Assembly (NCBI GenBank): GCA_947426265.1
Contig: CANEDJ010000022.1
Coordinates: 1-23,011 of the forward strand
Origin: MGBC102946 sp022793145
GTDB taxonomy: Bacteria > Bacillota_I > Bacilli_A > RF39 > UBA660
Direction of reading: 5' to 3'
Length of the DNA: 23,011 bases
Shown: in pieces, positions 13,395-21,671 of the stretch
How the letters are laid out: each line of letters begins with the position of its first letter
Position numbering within the stretch: the first letter of the stretch is position 1
The notes under the pieces: model-generated
Told to the model about the DNA's origin: nothing
Databases searched by the model: none
The model's input: the letters and a program-made list of their open reading frames with translations, nothing else
Program-made: the position numbers and the translations under genes

Positions 13395-14104
13395 ACTCCC
13401 CTAATCAACTCCTCTATTTTAAATCTAGTGGAAATAAGATCACTTTTCATTCCATTATCAAAAGTAACCAAATGTTCTTTCTTATTTACACTCGTTATTC
13501 TTTCCTTATTCATTATACAAGCCCTATGAGTTTGAACAAAACTATCATCTAATTTTGCACGAAAAAACGATAGTGGTTTATGAACTTTAAATTCATTAAA
13601 CTCAGTTACAATAATAGTTCCCCTACCCAAACTATCTTTCTCAATATATAAAATGTCATGATATGGAAGAGCATAAAAAGTACTGCAATCTTCAAACCTT
13701 AAACATTTCTTCTTTTCTAGTGCAGATATCGCTTTTCCTATATTATATTGTAACCGATTCCTGTAATCATCGAACTTGTTAATAAATGCTAAGAAAGTAA
13801 TATCTTTTGATAGCAATCTTGGTCCTAATTCCTCATGCCCAGTAATAAAAATAATTGCACTATCTTCATCTTTATGACGAATGATTCTAGCAACATCAAT
13901 TCCAGTTCTGGTAGGAGCTTCAATATCTAAAATATAAATTTTAAATGAAAGCTTTTGATTTACAATTTTCATAAATTCATCATCATAGTCACTATATAAA
14001 TGTGTTTTATAGTCTATCTCTTTTGCCATCATAAAAGTTGCAACAACATCTAGAATATTATCCCTCATTTCTAAATTGTCATCACAAATAATAAAATTAA
14101 TCAT
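13391..14104 (-). CDS. agrA: AgrA-type response regulator with LytTR DNA-binding domain
   Basis: 237 residues. The receiver domain (1-about 125) has the acidic pair Asp8-Asp9 ('IICDDN'), the phospho-acceptor Asp60 ('YILDIEAP') and 'IIFITGHEE' with the conserved Thr. The LytTR domain (about 140-237) includes 'DILYIEKD', 'FKVHKPLSFFRAKLDDSFVQ' and 'THRACIMNKERI'. LytTR regulators bind direct repeats upstream of promoters and activate transcription. GGAGGAGTG precedes the ATG. It is the first gene of the agrA-agrC operon, the reverse of the usual C-then-A order, and overlaps agrC by four bases. Confidence 0.95.
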   Translation of the reverse strand: MINFIICDDNLEMRDNILDVVATFMMAKEIDYKTHLYSDYDDEFMKIVNQKLSFKIYILDIEAPTRTGIDVARIIRHKDEDSAIIFITGHEELGPRLLSKDITFLAFINKFDDYRNRLQYNIGKAISALEKKKCLRFEDCSTFYALPYHDILYIEKDSLGRGTIIVTEFNEFKVHKPLSFFRAKLDDSFVQTHRACIMNKERITSVNKKEHLVTFDNGMKSDLISTRFKIEELIRGV

Positions 14105-14162
14105 ATTGTCACTCCTCCAAAATGATTATCATCCCAGTTGTCTACTGTTTGCTACCTAATAA

Positions 14163-14191
14163 ATATTACCATAATTTGGTACATTGTGCAA
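14163..14191 (-). promoter_or_regulatory. Promoter of agrA-agrC
   Basis: Minus strand TTGCAC (14186-14191), 17-base spacer, TAATAT (14163-14168) with an extended TGG. The transcript would begin about 50 bases before agrA. TTGTCTACT (14138-14146) in this leader is also found at 11940-11948, at the small-RNA promoter. Confidence 0.6.
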
Positions 14192-14211
14192 CCAATTTAC
14201 ATAGAGAAGTC

Positions 14212-16830
14212 CTAAACACCACCAATTTTTCCACGATATCTCAAGTATAACTTTCGAAGCCAATCAATAGGAACTACAGTAAGCGCTAACAAAATCATAA
14301 TCTCTAGTTCCTTAAATGTTAAACCTGCAGTTCTAAATAATGAACCACCAAAATAAATTAACAAAACCTGAACAATAAAAATAAAAAATATAACAAACAT
14401 AAACACTTTATTTTTGGATAAATTAGCAAGTAAATTAAGACGCTCTGTTCTAGCATTAAAACTATTAAAAATTCCCATAAAAATAAATAGTCCAAAAAAT
14501 GCAGTCATCAAATATTTATCAGTTTCAGTTATTCGATACAAACTATGTATCCATGAAGACTTTAAGAAAAAAATACAAAGCAATGATGAAAAACAACCTG
14601 TAAATAGAATTTCCCCCATCATATAAGGATTAATGATTGCTTCTTTTTTCTTTTTCGGATATTCCTTCATATATTCTCTTAATGGCGGTTCAAATGCAAA
14701 GGCTAACCCTGCTAAAGTATCCATAACCATATTGATCCATAACATTTGAATCACTGTAACAGGCGTCTCCACTCCAATAAATGGTCCAATAATAGATAAA
14801 CTAATAGCACAAAAATTCATAGTCAACTGAAAAATAATAAACTTTCGAATACTTTTAAATATTGTTCTTCCAAATAAAATTGCTTTTGATATTGATAAAA
14901 AATTATCGTCCAAAATAATAATATCACTTGCTTCTTTAGAAACTTCTGTTCCACTTCCCATAGAAAATCCTACATCGGCTCTTTTTAAAGCGGGTGCATC
15001 ATTAACTCCGTCTCCTGTCATCCCCACAACCAGTCCTAATTCTTGAGAGATGCGAACTAGCCTACTTTTGTCCTGTGGCAAAGCCCTAGCAACAACCCTC
15101 AAATTTGGCAACAGTTTTTTTACTTCTTCATCACTTTTTAACCTAAGCTCATCACTTGTCAAAACAATATCACTATCTTTTTTTAGCAATCCTACTTCTC
15201 TAGCAATCGAAGAAGCCGTATCTTTATTATCTCCTGTAATCATGACAATCTCTATATGTGCATCATGTACAAGTTTTACTCCTTCTATCGCCTCTTTTCT
15301 AATCTCATCTTTAATAAAAATAAGCCCTACAAAAGAAAGATCTCGAAAAGTTTCTGTAGCAGAAGTTGCTAGAGCAATAACCCGAATACCTTTTTTTGTC
15401 ATTTGATCTATCTCTGAATAAATCTCCTTTTTTGAATAAAATCCTCTTTTTTCCCCTTGCTCACTATAATACTTTGTACAGAATGGTAATATCTTTTCTG
15501 GCGCTCCCTTTATCAATGTCATTTTTGTTCCATCTTCTATTGTTGTTAACGCATATTTATTATTACTATCAAATGGAACTGTTTTGATTTTTTTTACTTT
15601 TCCACAGGTTTCAGATTTTACAAATTCTAATAATGCTCTATCAGTACTATTTCCTCCAATCACTTTATTATTTTCCACATCATAACTACTCGCATTATTA
15701 TAAATAATAGAAGTTGTAACAATTTTGTGGAAATTTGGATAATTTCTAAGCTCTAATTCTGTGGAAAACTTTTTTAAATTCCCAGATTCGAATCCCACTA
15801 CCTCCAGTTTTCCTTTTGTCAACGTTCCTGTCTTATCTGTAAATAAAATATTTAAACTACCTGCAGTTTCTATTCCTACTAGCTTTCGAACCAATACATT
15901 ATTTTTTAACATTCGTTTCATATTCGATGACAAAACTAAAGTAATCATCATTGGCAATCCCTCTGGAACAGCCACTACAATAATTGTCACACTTAGTGTC
16001 AATGCATATAAAATATGACCAAACATAATAGGAAAATTTGTAATAGTTTCTACTACCTTGCTCATCACAAATCCGTTTTCTATAAAAATGACAGAAAATA
16101 AATAAGAAAGCGAAACCAATACTGCTCCTATATATCCTATTTTACTAATAAATTTTGCCAACTCATGAAGTTTTAATTTTAGTGGACTATCTGGCTGCTT
16201 TTCTTGTAACTCACTTGCTAATTTTCCATAAAAAGTATCATTTCCAACATTTGTTACAATCATCTTTCCTGTTTTAGAATAAACAACAGTCCCTCGATAC
16301 ACACGATTCTTTTCATTTCCCTCTTCTAATAATGAATTTACTGCATTCTTATAAGCTTCTCTTGTTTCACCATTTAATGCAGATTCATCTACTGTTATCT
16401 CTCCTTCTATTAATTTTCCATCTGCTGGAATTTTATCTCCAGACTCTAATAAAACAATATCATTTACCACAATTTGATCTATTGGTAGTTCCACTATAGT
16501 TCCACTTCTAAGAACACGACATTTAATTTTTGAAGACTCTTCTTGCAACTTTGCAAATGCTTGTTCACTTCCATATTCAGAAATTGTAGAAATGAAAGAT
16601 GCTAAAAAAATAGCGATTACAATACCCACAGTTTCATACCAATCAAAATTTTGAATTAAAAAAATTGTTTTAATCGCTAATGCAATTAATAGAATTTTAA
16701 TAATTGGATCACCTAAAGTTTCTAGCAATAATTTCCAAAAACTATCTTGTTTTTTTGAAGTAATTTGATTACTACCATATTTACTACGATTTTCTGCTAC
16801 CTGTTTTTCCGTAAGTCCTATTTTTTCCAT
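14212..16830 (-). CDS. Calcium-type P-type ATPase (P2 family)
   Basis: 872 residues, the usual length of bacterial SERCA/PMCA-like pumps. Order: N-terminal cation ATPase domain (1-75), membrane pair, actuator domain with 'NGE' (153-155, for the common TGE), M4 'AVPEGLP' (287-293) with the calcium-site Glu, phosphorylation motif 'DKTGTLT' (Asp332), nucleotide domain with 'KGAPE', 'MITGDN' and 'TGDGVNDAPALKRADVG', and M6 'NMVMDTLAGLAFAFEPP', whose N-x-x-x-D is typical of Ca2+ transporters. It should export Ca2+ (or possibly Mn2+) from the cytosol at the cost of ATP. The start has AGGAGGG. No clear terminator separates it from the downstream agrA promoter, so some read-through is possible. Confidence 0.93.
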   Translation of the reverse strand: MEKIGLTEKQVAENRSKYGSNQITSKKQDSFWKLLLETLGDPIIKILLIALAIKTIFLIQNFDWYETVGIVIAIFLASFISTISEYGSEQAFAKLQEESSKIKCRVLRSGTIVELPIDQIVVNDIVLLESGDKIPADGKLIEGEITVDESALNGETREAYKNAVNSLLEEGNEKNRVYRGTVVYSKTGKMIVTNVGNDTFYGKLASELQEKQPDSPLKLKLHELAKFISKIGYIGAVLVSLSYLFSVIFIENGFVMSKVVETITNFPIMFGHILYALTLSVTIIVVAVPEGLPMMITLVLSSNMKRMLKNNVLVRKLVGIETAGSLNILFTDKTGTLTKGKLEVVGFESGNLKKFSTELELRNYPNFHKIVTTSIIYNNASSYDVENNKVIGGNSTDRALLEFVKSETCGKVKKIKTVPFDSNNKYALTTIEDGTKMTLIKGAPEKILPFCTKYYSEQGEKRGFYSKKEIYSEIDQMTKKGIRVIALATSATETFRDLSFVGLIFIKDEIRKEAIEGVKLVHDAHIEIVMITGDNKDTASSIAREVGLLKKDSDIVLTSDELRLKSDEEVKKLLPNLRVVARALPQDKSRLVRISQELGLVVGMTGDGVNDAPALKRADVGFSMGSGTEVSKEASDIIILDDNFLSISKAILFGRTIFKSIRKFIIFQLTMNFCAISLSIIGPFIGVETPVTVIQMLWINMVMDTLAGLAFAFEPPLREYMKEYPKKKKEAIINPYMMGEILFTGCFSSLLCIFFLKSSWIHSLYRITETDKYLMTAFFGLFIFMGIFNSFNARTERLNLLANLSKNKVFMFVIFFIFIVQVLLIYFGGSLFRTAGLTFKELEIMILLALTVVPIDWLRKLYLRYRGKIGGV

Positions 16831-16904
16831 AAGTTCCCTCCTAATCCACTATATTAAGAAGTACTTACAAATAGGAAATAAAAAAAACGACAAAAAAAAA
16901 GAAA

Positions 16905-17339
16905 TTATATTCTTTTCTCCTTTGGTAAACATTCTAATAAACGATTCATTTCCTTTTCTGCCCCTTGTACCTGATGTTGATAAACTGCTTTTATATATTC
17001 CTTACCAAATCGTTTTGTCAAAAATTCTCTCATACTCGCTGTGTAGTCTGCAGCTGTTTCTCGTCCATTTATCCCTACGTTATCAATTGCCATATCAAAA
17101 TCTTTTATAACATAACCATTTAATACTCGAACTCCATCGTAAGAACAAACCCAGAAATACCTCTCTCCAGCCAAGTCTCTTCGATCTGGCTCATCATGTA
17201 CCACAACACTACTTACTGTTGTATCCGAAGAAAATGATCCTCGCTCTACATTTTTTTCATTTTGTTTTGTAATACAGAAATTTATTAAGTCTATAAATTC
17301 TGTTTTTCCTAATCTTGTAATATAACTCAATTCCATCAT
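16905..17339 (-). CDS. Hypothetical protein (144 residues)
   Basis: 144 residues, soluble, mixed alpha/beta. There is a regular beta-rich centre ('TTVSSVVVHDEPDRRDLAGE', 'RYFWVCSYDGVRVLNGYVIK') and a helical C-terminus rich in charged residues ('ASMREFLTKRFGKEYIKAVY', 'GAEKEMNRLLECLPKEKRI'). No signal peptide, membrane span or familiar catalytic motif is seen and I do not recognise a family. The start has AAAGGA upstream and two adjacent ATG codons, either of which could be used. It lies 45 bases after the DUF6119-like gene and 74 bases before the ATPase gene on the same strand, so it could be transcribed with either. Confidence 0.75.
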   Translation of the reverse strand: MMELSYITRLGKTEFIDLINFCITKQNEKNVERGSFSSDTTVSSVVVHDEPDRRDLAGERYFWVCSYDGVRVLNGYVIKDFDMAIDNVGINGRETAADYTASMREFLTKRFGKEYIKAVYQHQVQGAEKEMNRLLECLPKEKRI

Positions 17340-17384
17340 ATCAATCCTTTCTAATTATTATATATAAAAACAAAAAATGTTTTA

Positions 17385-19115
17385 CTATGTAAGATTCATA
17401 GATAAAAATTCATATCCATTTCCTATCATTTCTTTATTTAATAATACTGTAATATATTTACCATACGGACTTTTTGACTCTTTTCTATAAGAATTTACAT
17501 ATCCTGCTACATAACAAATTTTTTTGTTAAAAAATAAATCTACAAATTTATCTTTGGTTATTTTTTCACTTTGCTCTGGATACTTATGCATAATATCCTC
17601 ATAATATTGTTGAAAAGTTGCTTTTACATTAGCACTTTGTAATAGAGTTTGAAGAGTATGAGCAGAGGTTCTGATTTGACCAGATAAATCTCTTACTCCA
17701 ACATTATTAAAAGTATCCTTATTATGTAAAAGATACAAATTGTGGTCATCCCAGAAAATAGCATCTGCTATTTCAATATTGCCAATTCGTATTAAATGAC
17801 TAACAATAATCTTATTATTTTCCCTTAAAAAATCATTATACTCCGTTTCTGTTTTTTGAACACAATATAAGCCATAATCCTCTTTTAATTGTTCTACCCT
17901 TACTTTTTTTGCTATATAATATTCTATAAATTCTTGAGTTAGAACTTCCATTACACTCTTGGAAAATTTATACCATTTTTCTTCAAACAAATAACATGGA
18001 TCTCCTCTATCATTCGAGATTTCACCCTGAAGACATTTTATTAACGGAAGAGAAGAAATCACATAAATTCCATTTTTATCAATTACAGATAAATTCCATT
18101 TAAAAAATATTTCTTGTATTAGAACTCTTGTGATTGCCATTTGCCTTTTCTCTAATTCCTCATAAATATCCTTTATTGTTAATGGTTCTTCCTGCTCTAT
18201 GAAAATCTTTTTTTGTTTATCTGTTAAAATATATTTTCTCCCTTCCTCCATATATTTCATATAATCTTTTCCCACAATTGTAAATGCTGAAATACTTTTA
18301 TTTACAAGACAATTGATAAAATTTCTTTGAAGTTCTTCTTTCGTTATTTTATCATTTTTAACTGCTTCAAAATAACTTAAAGCAAAACGACTCGGCTTTT
18401 GTTGAATATGATCCAATTGAAATAGAATTTCTTGAAGTTCATTTAATGTAATAGATCGCCTAATAACTAAAGAATCTGTGCTCATTAAAGAAGTATTCTT
18501 TCTACCATTTGGCGTAGGTAAAAGACCTAAATTATACAATTCAACAGTGTCAATTTCTGCAATAAGTTGTTTATAAATATTATTCATATCTCTCTCTACT
18601 GCAAAATTTGTTCTCATTTTATTCATATAACTACTAGCTAAGCGATTTCCAGTCATTCCTACATGCGAAACTTCTTTTAAAACTGATTTGTCTTCATCAA
18701 GAAGTTTTGGCAATAAATTTAGTCCAAAACTAACTTCAGTATAATCTTTTATATATTGACTTCCAAATCCAGCTGTCATTATATAAATATTTTGATTTGA
18801 CAAAAAAGTTAAAATATAAGAAGCATTTGTATTTTGAAATTCATCAGAAAATAAATCAATATTACTAACTAAAATTGGCGCAATTAAATGATTCCAAACT
18901 GGCTTATTTTTTGTTTTAAAAAAATATCCCTCATATCTTCCTTTCTCCAGCTTATAAAAATACTCTGTTTTTCTTTTTATTTTTTTTAAAATCAATTCTA
19001 AAAGAGTTCTACGAACAATTTCTAAATAATTAGCAACACTTTTGTCAATAGTCTCCATTTCTTCTACTTTTTCTAAGTCCACTTTATAAATACTAAATTG
19101 ACCAGTTTCTTTCAT
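17385..19115 (-). CDS. DUF6119/TIGR04141-like sporadically distributed protein
   Basis: 576 residues, soluble. The layout resembles the TIGR04141/DUF6119 group: an N-terminal region with 'YILTFLSNQNIYIMTAGFGS' followed by 'FGLNLLPKLLD' (about 120-150), then a 'TGNRLASSYMNKMRTNFAVE' segment, a central 'STDSLVIRRSITLNELQEIL' block (about 215-240), and a C-terminal nuclease-like stretch with 'WYKFSKSVMEVL', 'TEYNDFL', 'IEIADAIFWDDHNLYLLHNK' and 'VRDLSGQIRTSAHTLQTLL'. The D...H pattern before the last helix recalls conserved residues of that group, but the chemistry is unproven. Such genes occur patchily and near mobile or defence genes; a defence role is inference. The start is ATG with GAAGGTG upstream, and a strong promoter lies at 19162-19189. 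The family call is from memory of motif order. Confidence 0.6.
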   Translation of the reverse strand: MKETGQFSIYKVDLEKVEEMETIDKSVANYLEIVRRTLLELILKKIKRKTEYFYKLEKGRYEGYFFKTKNKPVWNHLIAPILVSNIDLFSDEFQNTNASYILTFLSNQNIYIMTAGFGSQYIKDYTEVSFGLNLLPKLLDEDKSVLKEVSHVGMTGNRLASSYMNKMRTNFAVERDMNNIYKQLIAEIDTVELYNLGLLPTPNGRKNTSLMSTDSLVIRRSITLNELQEILFQLDHIQQKPSRFALSYFEAVKNDKITKEELQRNFINCLVNKSISAFTIVGKDYMKYMEEGRKYILTDKQKKIFIEQEEPLTIKDIYEELEKRQMAITRVLIQEIFFKWNLSVIDKNGIYVISSLPLIKCLQGEISNDRGDPCYLFEEKWYKFSKSVMEVLTQEFIEYYIAKKVRVEQLKEDYGLYCVQKTETEYNDFLRENNKIIVSHLIRIGNIEIADAIFWDDHNLYLLHNKDTFNNVGVRDLSGQIRTSAHTLQTLLQSANVKATFQQYYEDIMHKYPEQSEKITKDKFVDLFFNKKICYVAGYVNSYRKESKSPYGKYITVLLNKEMIGNGYEFLSMNLT

Positions 19116-19161
19116 AATACACCTTCTTTTATGATACTAAACAGTTTCCTCATAATTTTCT

Positions 19162-19189
19162 ATTATAGCAAATCAGATACAAAATTCAA
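19162..19189 (-). promoter_or_regulatory. Strong promoter of the DUF6119-like gene
   Basis: Minus strand TTGAAT (19184-19189), 16-base spacer, perfect TATAAT (19162-19167) with extended TGC. It lies between the short HTH gene and the DUF6119-like gene, so the latter is not dependent on the former's promoter. Confidence 0.7.
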
Positions 19190-19215
19190 GCCCTTAAAGA
19201 AAAAAAGCAGAAACT

Positions 19216-19563
19216 CTATTTTCCCTGCTCTTTATCTAGTAATCCATTTTTCTTTAAAATATAATAAATACATGAATAGCTACGTCTTCCATAAAATTTA
19301 CAAAAACGCCTAACACTAGCATTACTCCTTCTATACAATCCAACAATCTTCTCTTCTTCTTCTTTCGAAATTGCTTTATAAGAAGGCTTATTTTTATTTC
19401 CATGCTCTAACTGAATAGTATCATTAACAATTTCACGTTTTAATCTCAAAATATACTTTGGATGATAACCTGTAATCTGTGCAATTTCTTCATAAGTTAA
19501 CATAGACTTTCCATTTAATTTATCTTTAATTAAATCAACTGTGTCCTTTTTATTATATTTCAT
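19216..19563 (-). CDS. Short HTH protein resembling the N-terminal domain of an ISNCY/IS481-type transposase
   Basis: 115 residues from ATG 19563. The first HTH is 'TYEEIAQITGYHPKYILRLK' (about 21-40), then 'LEHGNKNKPSYKAISKEEEE', the 'HGN-x-x-x-P' linker typical of these transposases, and a second HTH-like region ('IVGLYRRSNASVRRFCKFYG'). The catalytic integrase core is absent and the gene ends cleanly, so it is either a truncated transposase or a domesticated DNA-binding protein. The start is chosen at ATG because AGGTGG (19569-19574) sits five bases before it; the in-frame GTG at 19572 overlaps that site. A near-consensus promoter precedes it. A weak hairpin and T run follow the stop (about 19199-19230). 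It is immediately upstream of the DUF6119-like gene and could regulate it. Confidence 0.7.
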   Translation of the reverse strand: MKYNKKDTVDLIKDKLNGKSMLTYEEIAQITGYHPKYILRLKREIVNDTIQLEHGNKNKPSYKAISKEEEEKIVGLYRRSNASVRRFCKFYGRRSYSCIYYILKKNGLLDKEQGK

Positions 19564-19580
19564 AAAAACCACCTAAATGA

Positions 19581-19610
19581 ATTATATCACAGAAGGTAAC
19601 AAAATTTCAA
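19581..19610 (-). promoter_or_regulatory. Strong promoter of the short HTH gene
   Basis: Minus strand TTGAAA (19605-19610), 18-base spacer, perfect TATAAT (19581-19586) with extended TGA. Transcription would start about 11 bases before the ATG, so the ribosome binding site sits at the very 5' end of the mRNA. Confidence 0.7.
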
Positions 19611-19616
19611 GATATA

Positions 19617-20093
19617 TTATTTCTTCACACATATAATAATTAATCTCTTTTGGTTATTTTCTGTACATGTAATGAGTGTCAACTGCTCCTGTGGTGAATC
19701 ATACATATATTGTATTTCTGTCGGCTTTACACTTCTTCTGTCTACGACAACATATTTCAATACTTTATTACCTTTCTTTAAATAAATATCCATGCCTATT
19801 TGTATTTTCTGTAATTGATGAAAAACAATTGGAATATCATGTCCTGCTATTATAATATTATTTTTATTCCCTGGAATATATGTTGCAAAGAGATTGTCAA
19901 TATGATTTACAGCCCCCTCTTTAATAAAACGTTCAAAATTCCATTCTGGAATTTCTAATCTCATTGTCTCTTCTTTCTCTAAAACAGTTTTTTCATTATA
20001 ATAAGTACTTATCATAATGCTTTCTTTATAAATGCTTGTTGTTAAAAGATACAAACTAAAACATAATAAACATCCTCCAAACAATTTTTTCAT
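19617..20093 (-). CDS. Sortase, probably dedicated to the adjacent adhesin
   Basis: 158 residues, short for a sortase but complete in its active site. A membrane anchor lies at 3-20. The catalytic His85 is in 'IIIAGHD', Cys143 in 'TLITC' and Arg150 in 'NNQKRLI'. Sortases cut LPxTG-like sorting signals between Thr and the next residue and join the protein to the cell wall or to a pilin subunit. I would place it near class D/E sortases from size, without certainty. Its ATG overlaps the adhesin's TGA (ATGA) and there is no clear ribosome binding site of its own, so translation depends on the adhesin. The natural substrate is the adhesin's LPNTS motif. Confidence 0.92.
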   Translation of the reverse strand: MKKLFGGCLLCFSLYLLTTSIYKESIMISTYYNEKTVLEKEETMRLEIPEWNFERFIKEGAVNHIDNLFATYIPGNKNNIIIAGHDIPIVFHQLQKIQIGMDIYLKKGNKVLKYVVVDRRSVKPTEIQYMYDSPQEQLTLITCTENNQKRLIIICVKK

Positions 20094-21535
20094 CGCAATA
20101 ATTGATTTGAAATGATTAACACAAATAGTCCAAACAAGATTTGAAATGAACCTTTTCTTTCACTTGTATTAGGTAATAATGGCACATTCACTCTTTCTAA
20201 TATCGTATTTTGATTTTCTTTTATTTTTACTTTTTCTTTTGTCGTATCTAATATATAACCATCTTTTGCCTTTAATTCTTGAATCTGATATTCCCCAACT
20301 GGTAATTGCTCCCATACGATTTTGCCATCTTGCCCTGTTATCCTTTCATCTAACTTTTCTCCACTTTTACTATAAAGTCCAAAAACAACATCTGTCAAAG
20401 GGAATCCAGCCTCATCTATTTTTAAAATTTCCAAAGTTCCTGTGGATAACTCATTTTTGATTTCCAATATTGAATCTTTTTCCACAAATTCATTTATTTC
20501 AAATATCACAGGTTCACTACATTTATATCCATCATTTGGTTTTGTTTCTACCAATCGATATTTTCCATTTGGCAATTTCTTTGTTTCGGCGTATCCATTT
20601 TCTGTAATAAGCGTTTCAATCAATTCTCCTTTCGAATAAATAACATTATCAAAATGTCCCATAATATCTTCTTCTGCATAAAGTTCAAACTCTACTCCAG
20701 TCTGCTTTTCCAATTCCCCTGTATTCCAAATTCCATTCCAAACCTCTCCAACTTTATGGATTTTCATTGATACTCCTTTCACTACTATAGATAGCTCAAA
20801 TGTAGCAATATCACTTAATCTCAATGTTGCCATTTTCTGAGAATGTTCCTGATAATATAAAAGAGTCCCCTCTTTATCATAAAGTTTCATTCTACCTTCT
20901 ACTTTCATTGGTCCCTTAAATCCTTGACCAACTAGTCTTTGATCAATAACACGAAAATGCGGATTCAATACTTCATATTTTTCAATCACCATATTATGGT
21001 CATATAATTCTAAAAATTCATCTTCATAAACATAAATAGTATCTAAATGAAAAGAAGGACACTTTTTATTTTCTTCCATCAACCGAAGAATTTCTTTTTT
21101 TTCCTTTTCAACATCAATTTGCGTGCCATTATTTAGGTTAGTCATCCACTTAATCTCATAAGAAGAGACAGTTTCCCAAATTAATTCTTGAGCTGCCAAA
21201 TAATATTCTCTCTGTTGATGTCCTGGATACTCATACCCATAATAGCCAATTTCTTCTATTCTTCTCTGTTTCTCTTCTGATAAATATGAACCACTTAATC
21301 CCTTTGTTACTTGATAATACCCACTTTTAGCTACCACTCCAGGTTCTAAACAATAAGCAATTTTTCCATTCAATCGAAAGATCGCTTCATGATTCTTTAC
21401 TATAGTTTCATCTCCCAATGTTATTATAAAATAGACTCCTTTTAAGTATTCTTCCTCTAATTCTACACTTTCTGCTTTCGCTAAAACTGGACATATGCTC
21501 ACAAAAAAACAAATAAATATGAACAATTTTTTCAA
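20090..21535 (-). CDS. Thioester-domain surface adhesin with two SpaA-type domains and LPNTS sorting signal
   Basis: 481 residues from a TTG start. The signal peptide MKKLFIFICFFVSICPVLAKA has a likely cut after Ala21. The thioester domain (about 30-190) has Cys62 in 'AYCLEPG' and Gln116 in 'LAAQELIW', the pair that forms the internal thioester binding host amines. Two SpaA/prealbumin-like domains follow (about 257-361 and 366-447), each with the 'K-x-D' start, 'LPNGKYRLVETKPNDGY' or 'LPVGEYQIQELKAKDGY' signature and potential isopeptide residues. The C-terminus has LPNTS (454-458), a membrane span and one Arg. The TTG is chosen because GGAGGTGA (21541-21548) sits five bases upstream and the result is a standard signal peptide; the upstream in-frame codons add a second hydrophobic stretch with no ribosome binding site. 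Confidence 0.9.
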   Translation of the reverse strand: MKKLFIFICFFVSICPVLAKAESVELEEEYLKGVYFIITLGDETIVKNHEAIFRLNGKIAYCLEPGVVAKSGYYQVTKGLSGSYLSEEKQRRIEEIGYYGYEYPGHQQREYYLAAQELIWETVSSYEIKWMTNLNNGTQIDVEKEKKEILRLMEENKKCPSFHLDTIYVYEDEFLELYDHNMVIEKYEVLNPHFRVIDQRLVGQGFKGPMKVEGRMKLYDKEGTLLYYQEHSQKMATLRLSDIATFELSIVVKGVSMKIHKVGEVWNGIWNTGELEKQTGVEFELYAEEDIMGHFDNVIYSKGELIETLITENGYAETKKLPNGKYRLVETKPNDGYKCSEPVIFEINEFVEKDSILEIKNELSTGTLEILKIDEAGFPLTDVVFGLYSKSGEKLDERITGQDGKIVWEQLPVGEYQIQELKAKDGYILDTTKEKVKIKENQNTILERVNVPLLPNTSERKGSFQILFGLFVLIISNQLLR

Positions 21536-21645
21536 AAAAATCACCTCCAGAAAACAATTTAACAGACAAAGAAATAGAAAGCAAATGAAAAATTTCCTAA
21601 ATTTGTTAACTGGCAATCATCAATTTTTAGTTTTCTTAAACAAAA

Positions 21646-21671
21646 AAGAAAGATTTGTATTAATCTTTCTT
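21646..21671 (-). terminator. Rho-independent terminator of the superoxide reductase-lipoprotein operon
   Basis: A 10-bp perfect stem (21662-21671 with 21646-21655), 6-base loop, then a T run on the minus strand. The lipoprotein stop codon lies in the loop. This separates the operon from the adhesin gene. Confidence 0.85.

Noticed and set aside
14121..14134. Fur-like ATGATTATCAT palindrome upstream of agrA
   Set aside because: The half-sites are arranged unlike the 7-1-7 Fur box, and short ATGAT/ATCAT palindromes recur in this AT-rich DNA (also in the secA leader).
21536..21616. Extended N-terminus of the adhesin (27 extra codons)
   Set aside because: It has no ribosome binding site and puts a second hydrophobic stretch before a complete signal peptide; the TTG at 21533-21535 has GGAGGTGA five bases upstream.
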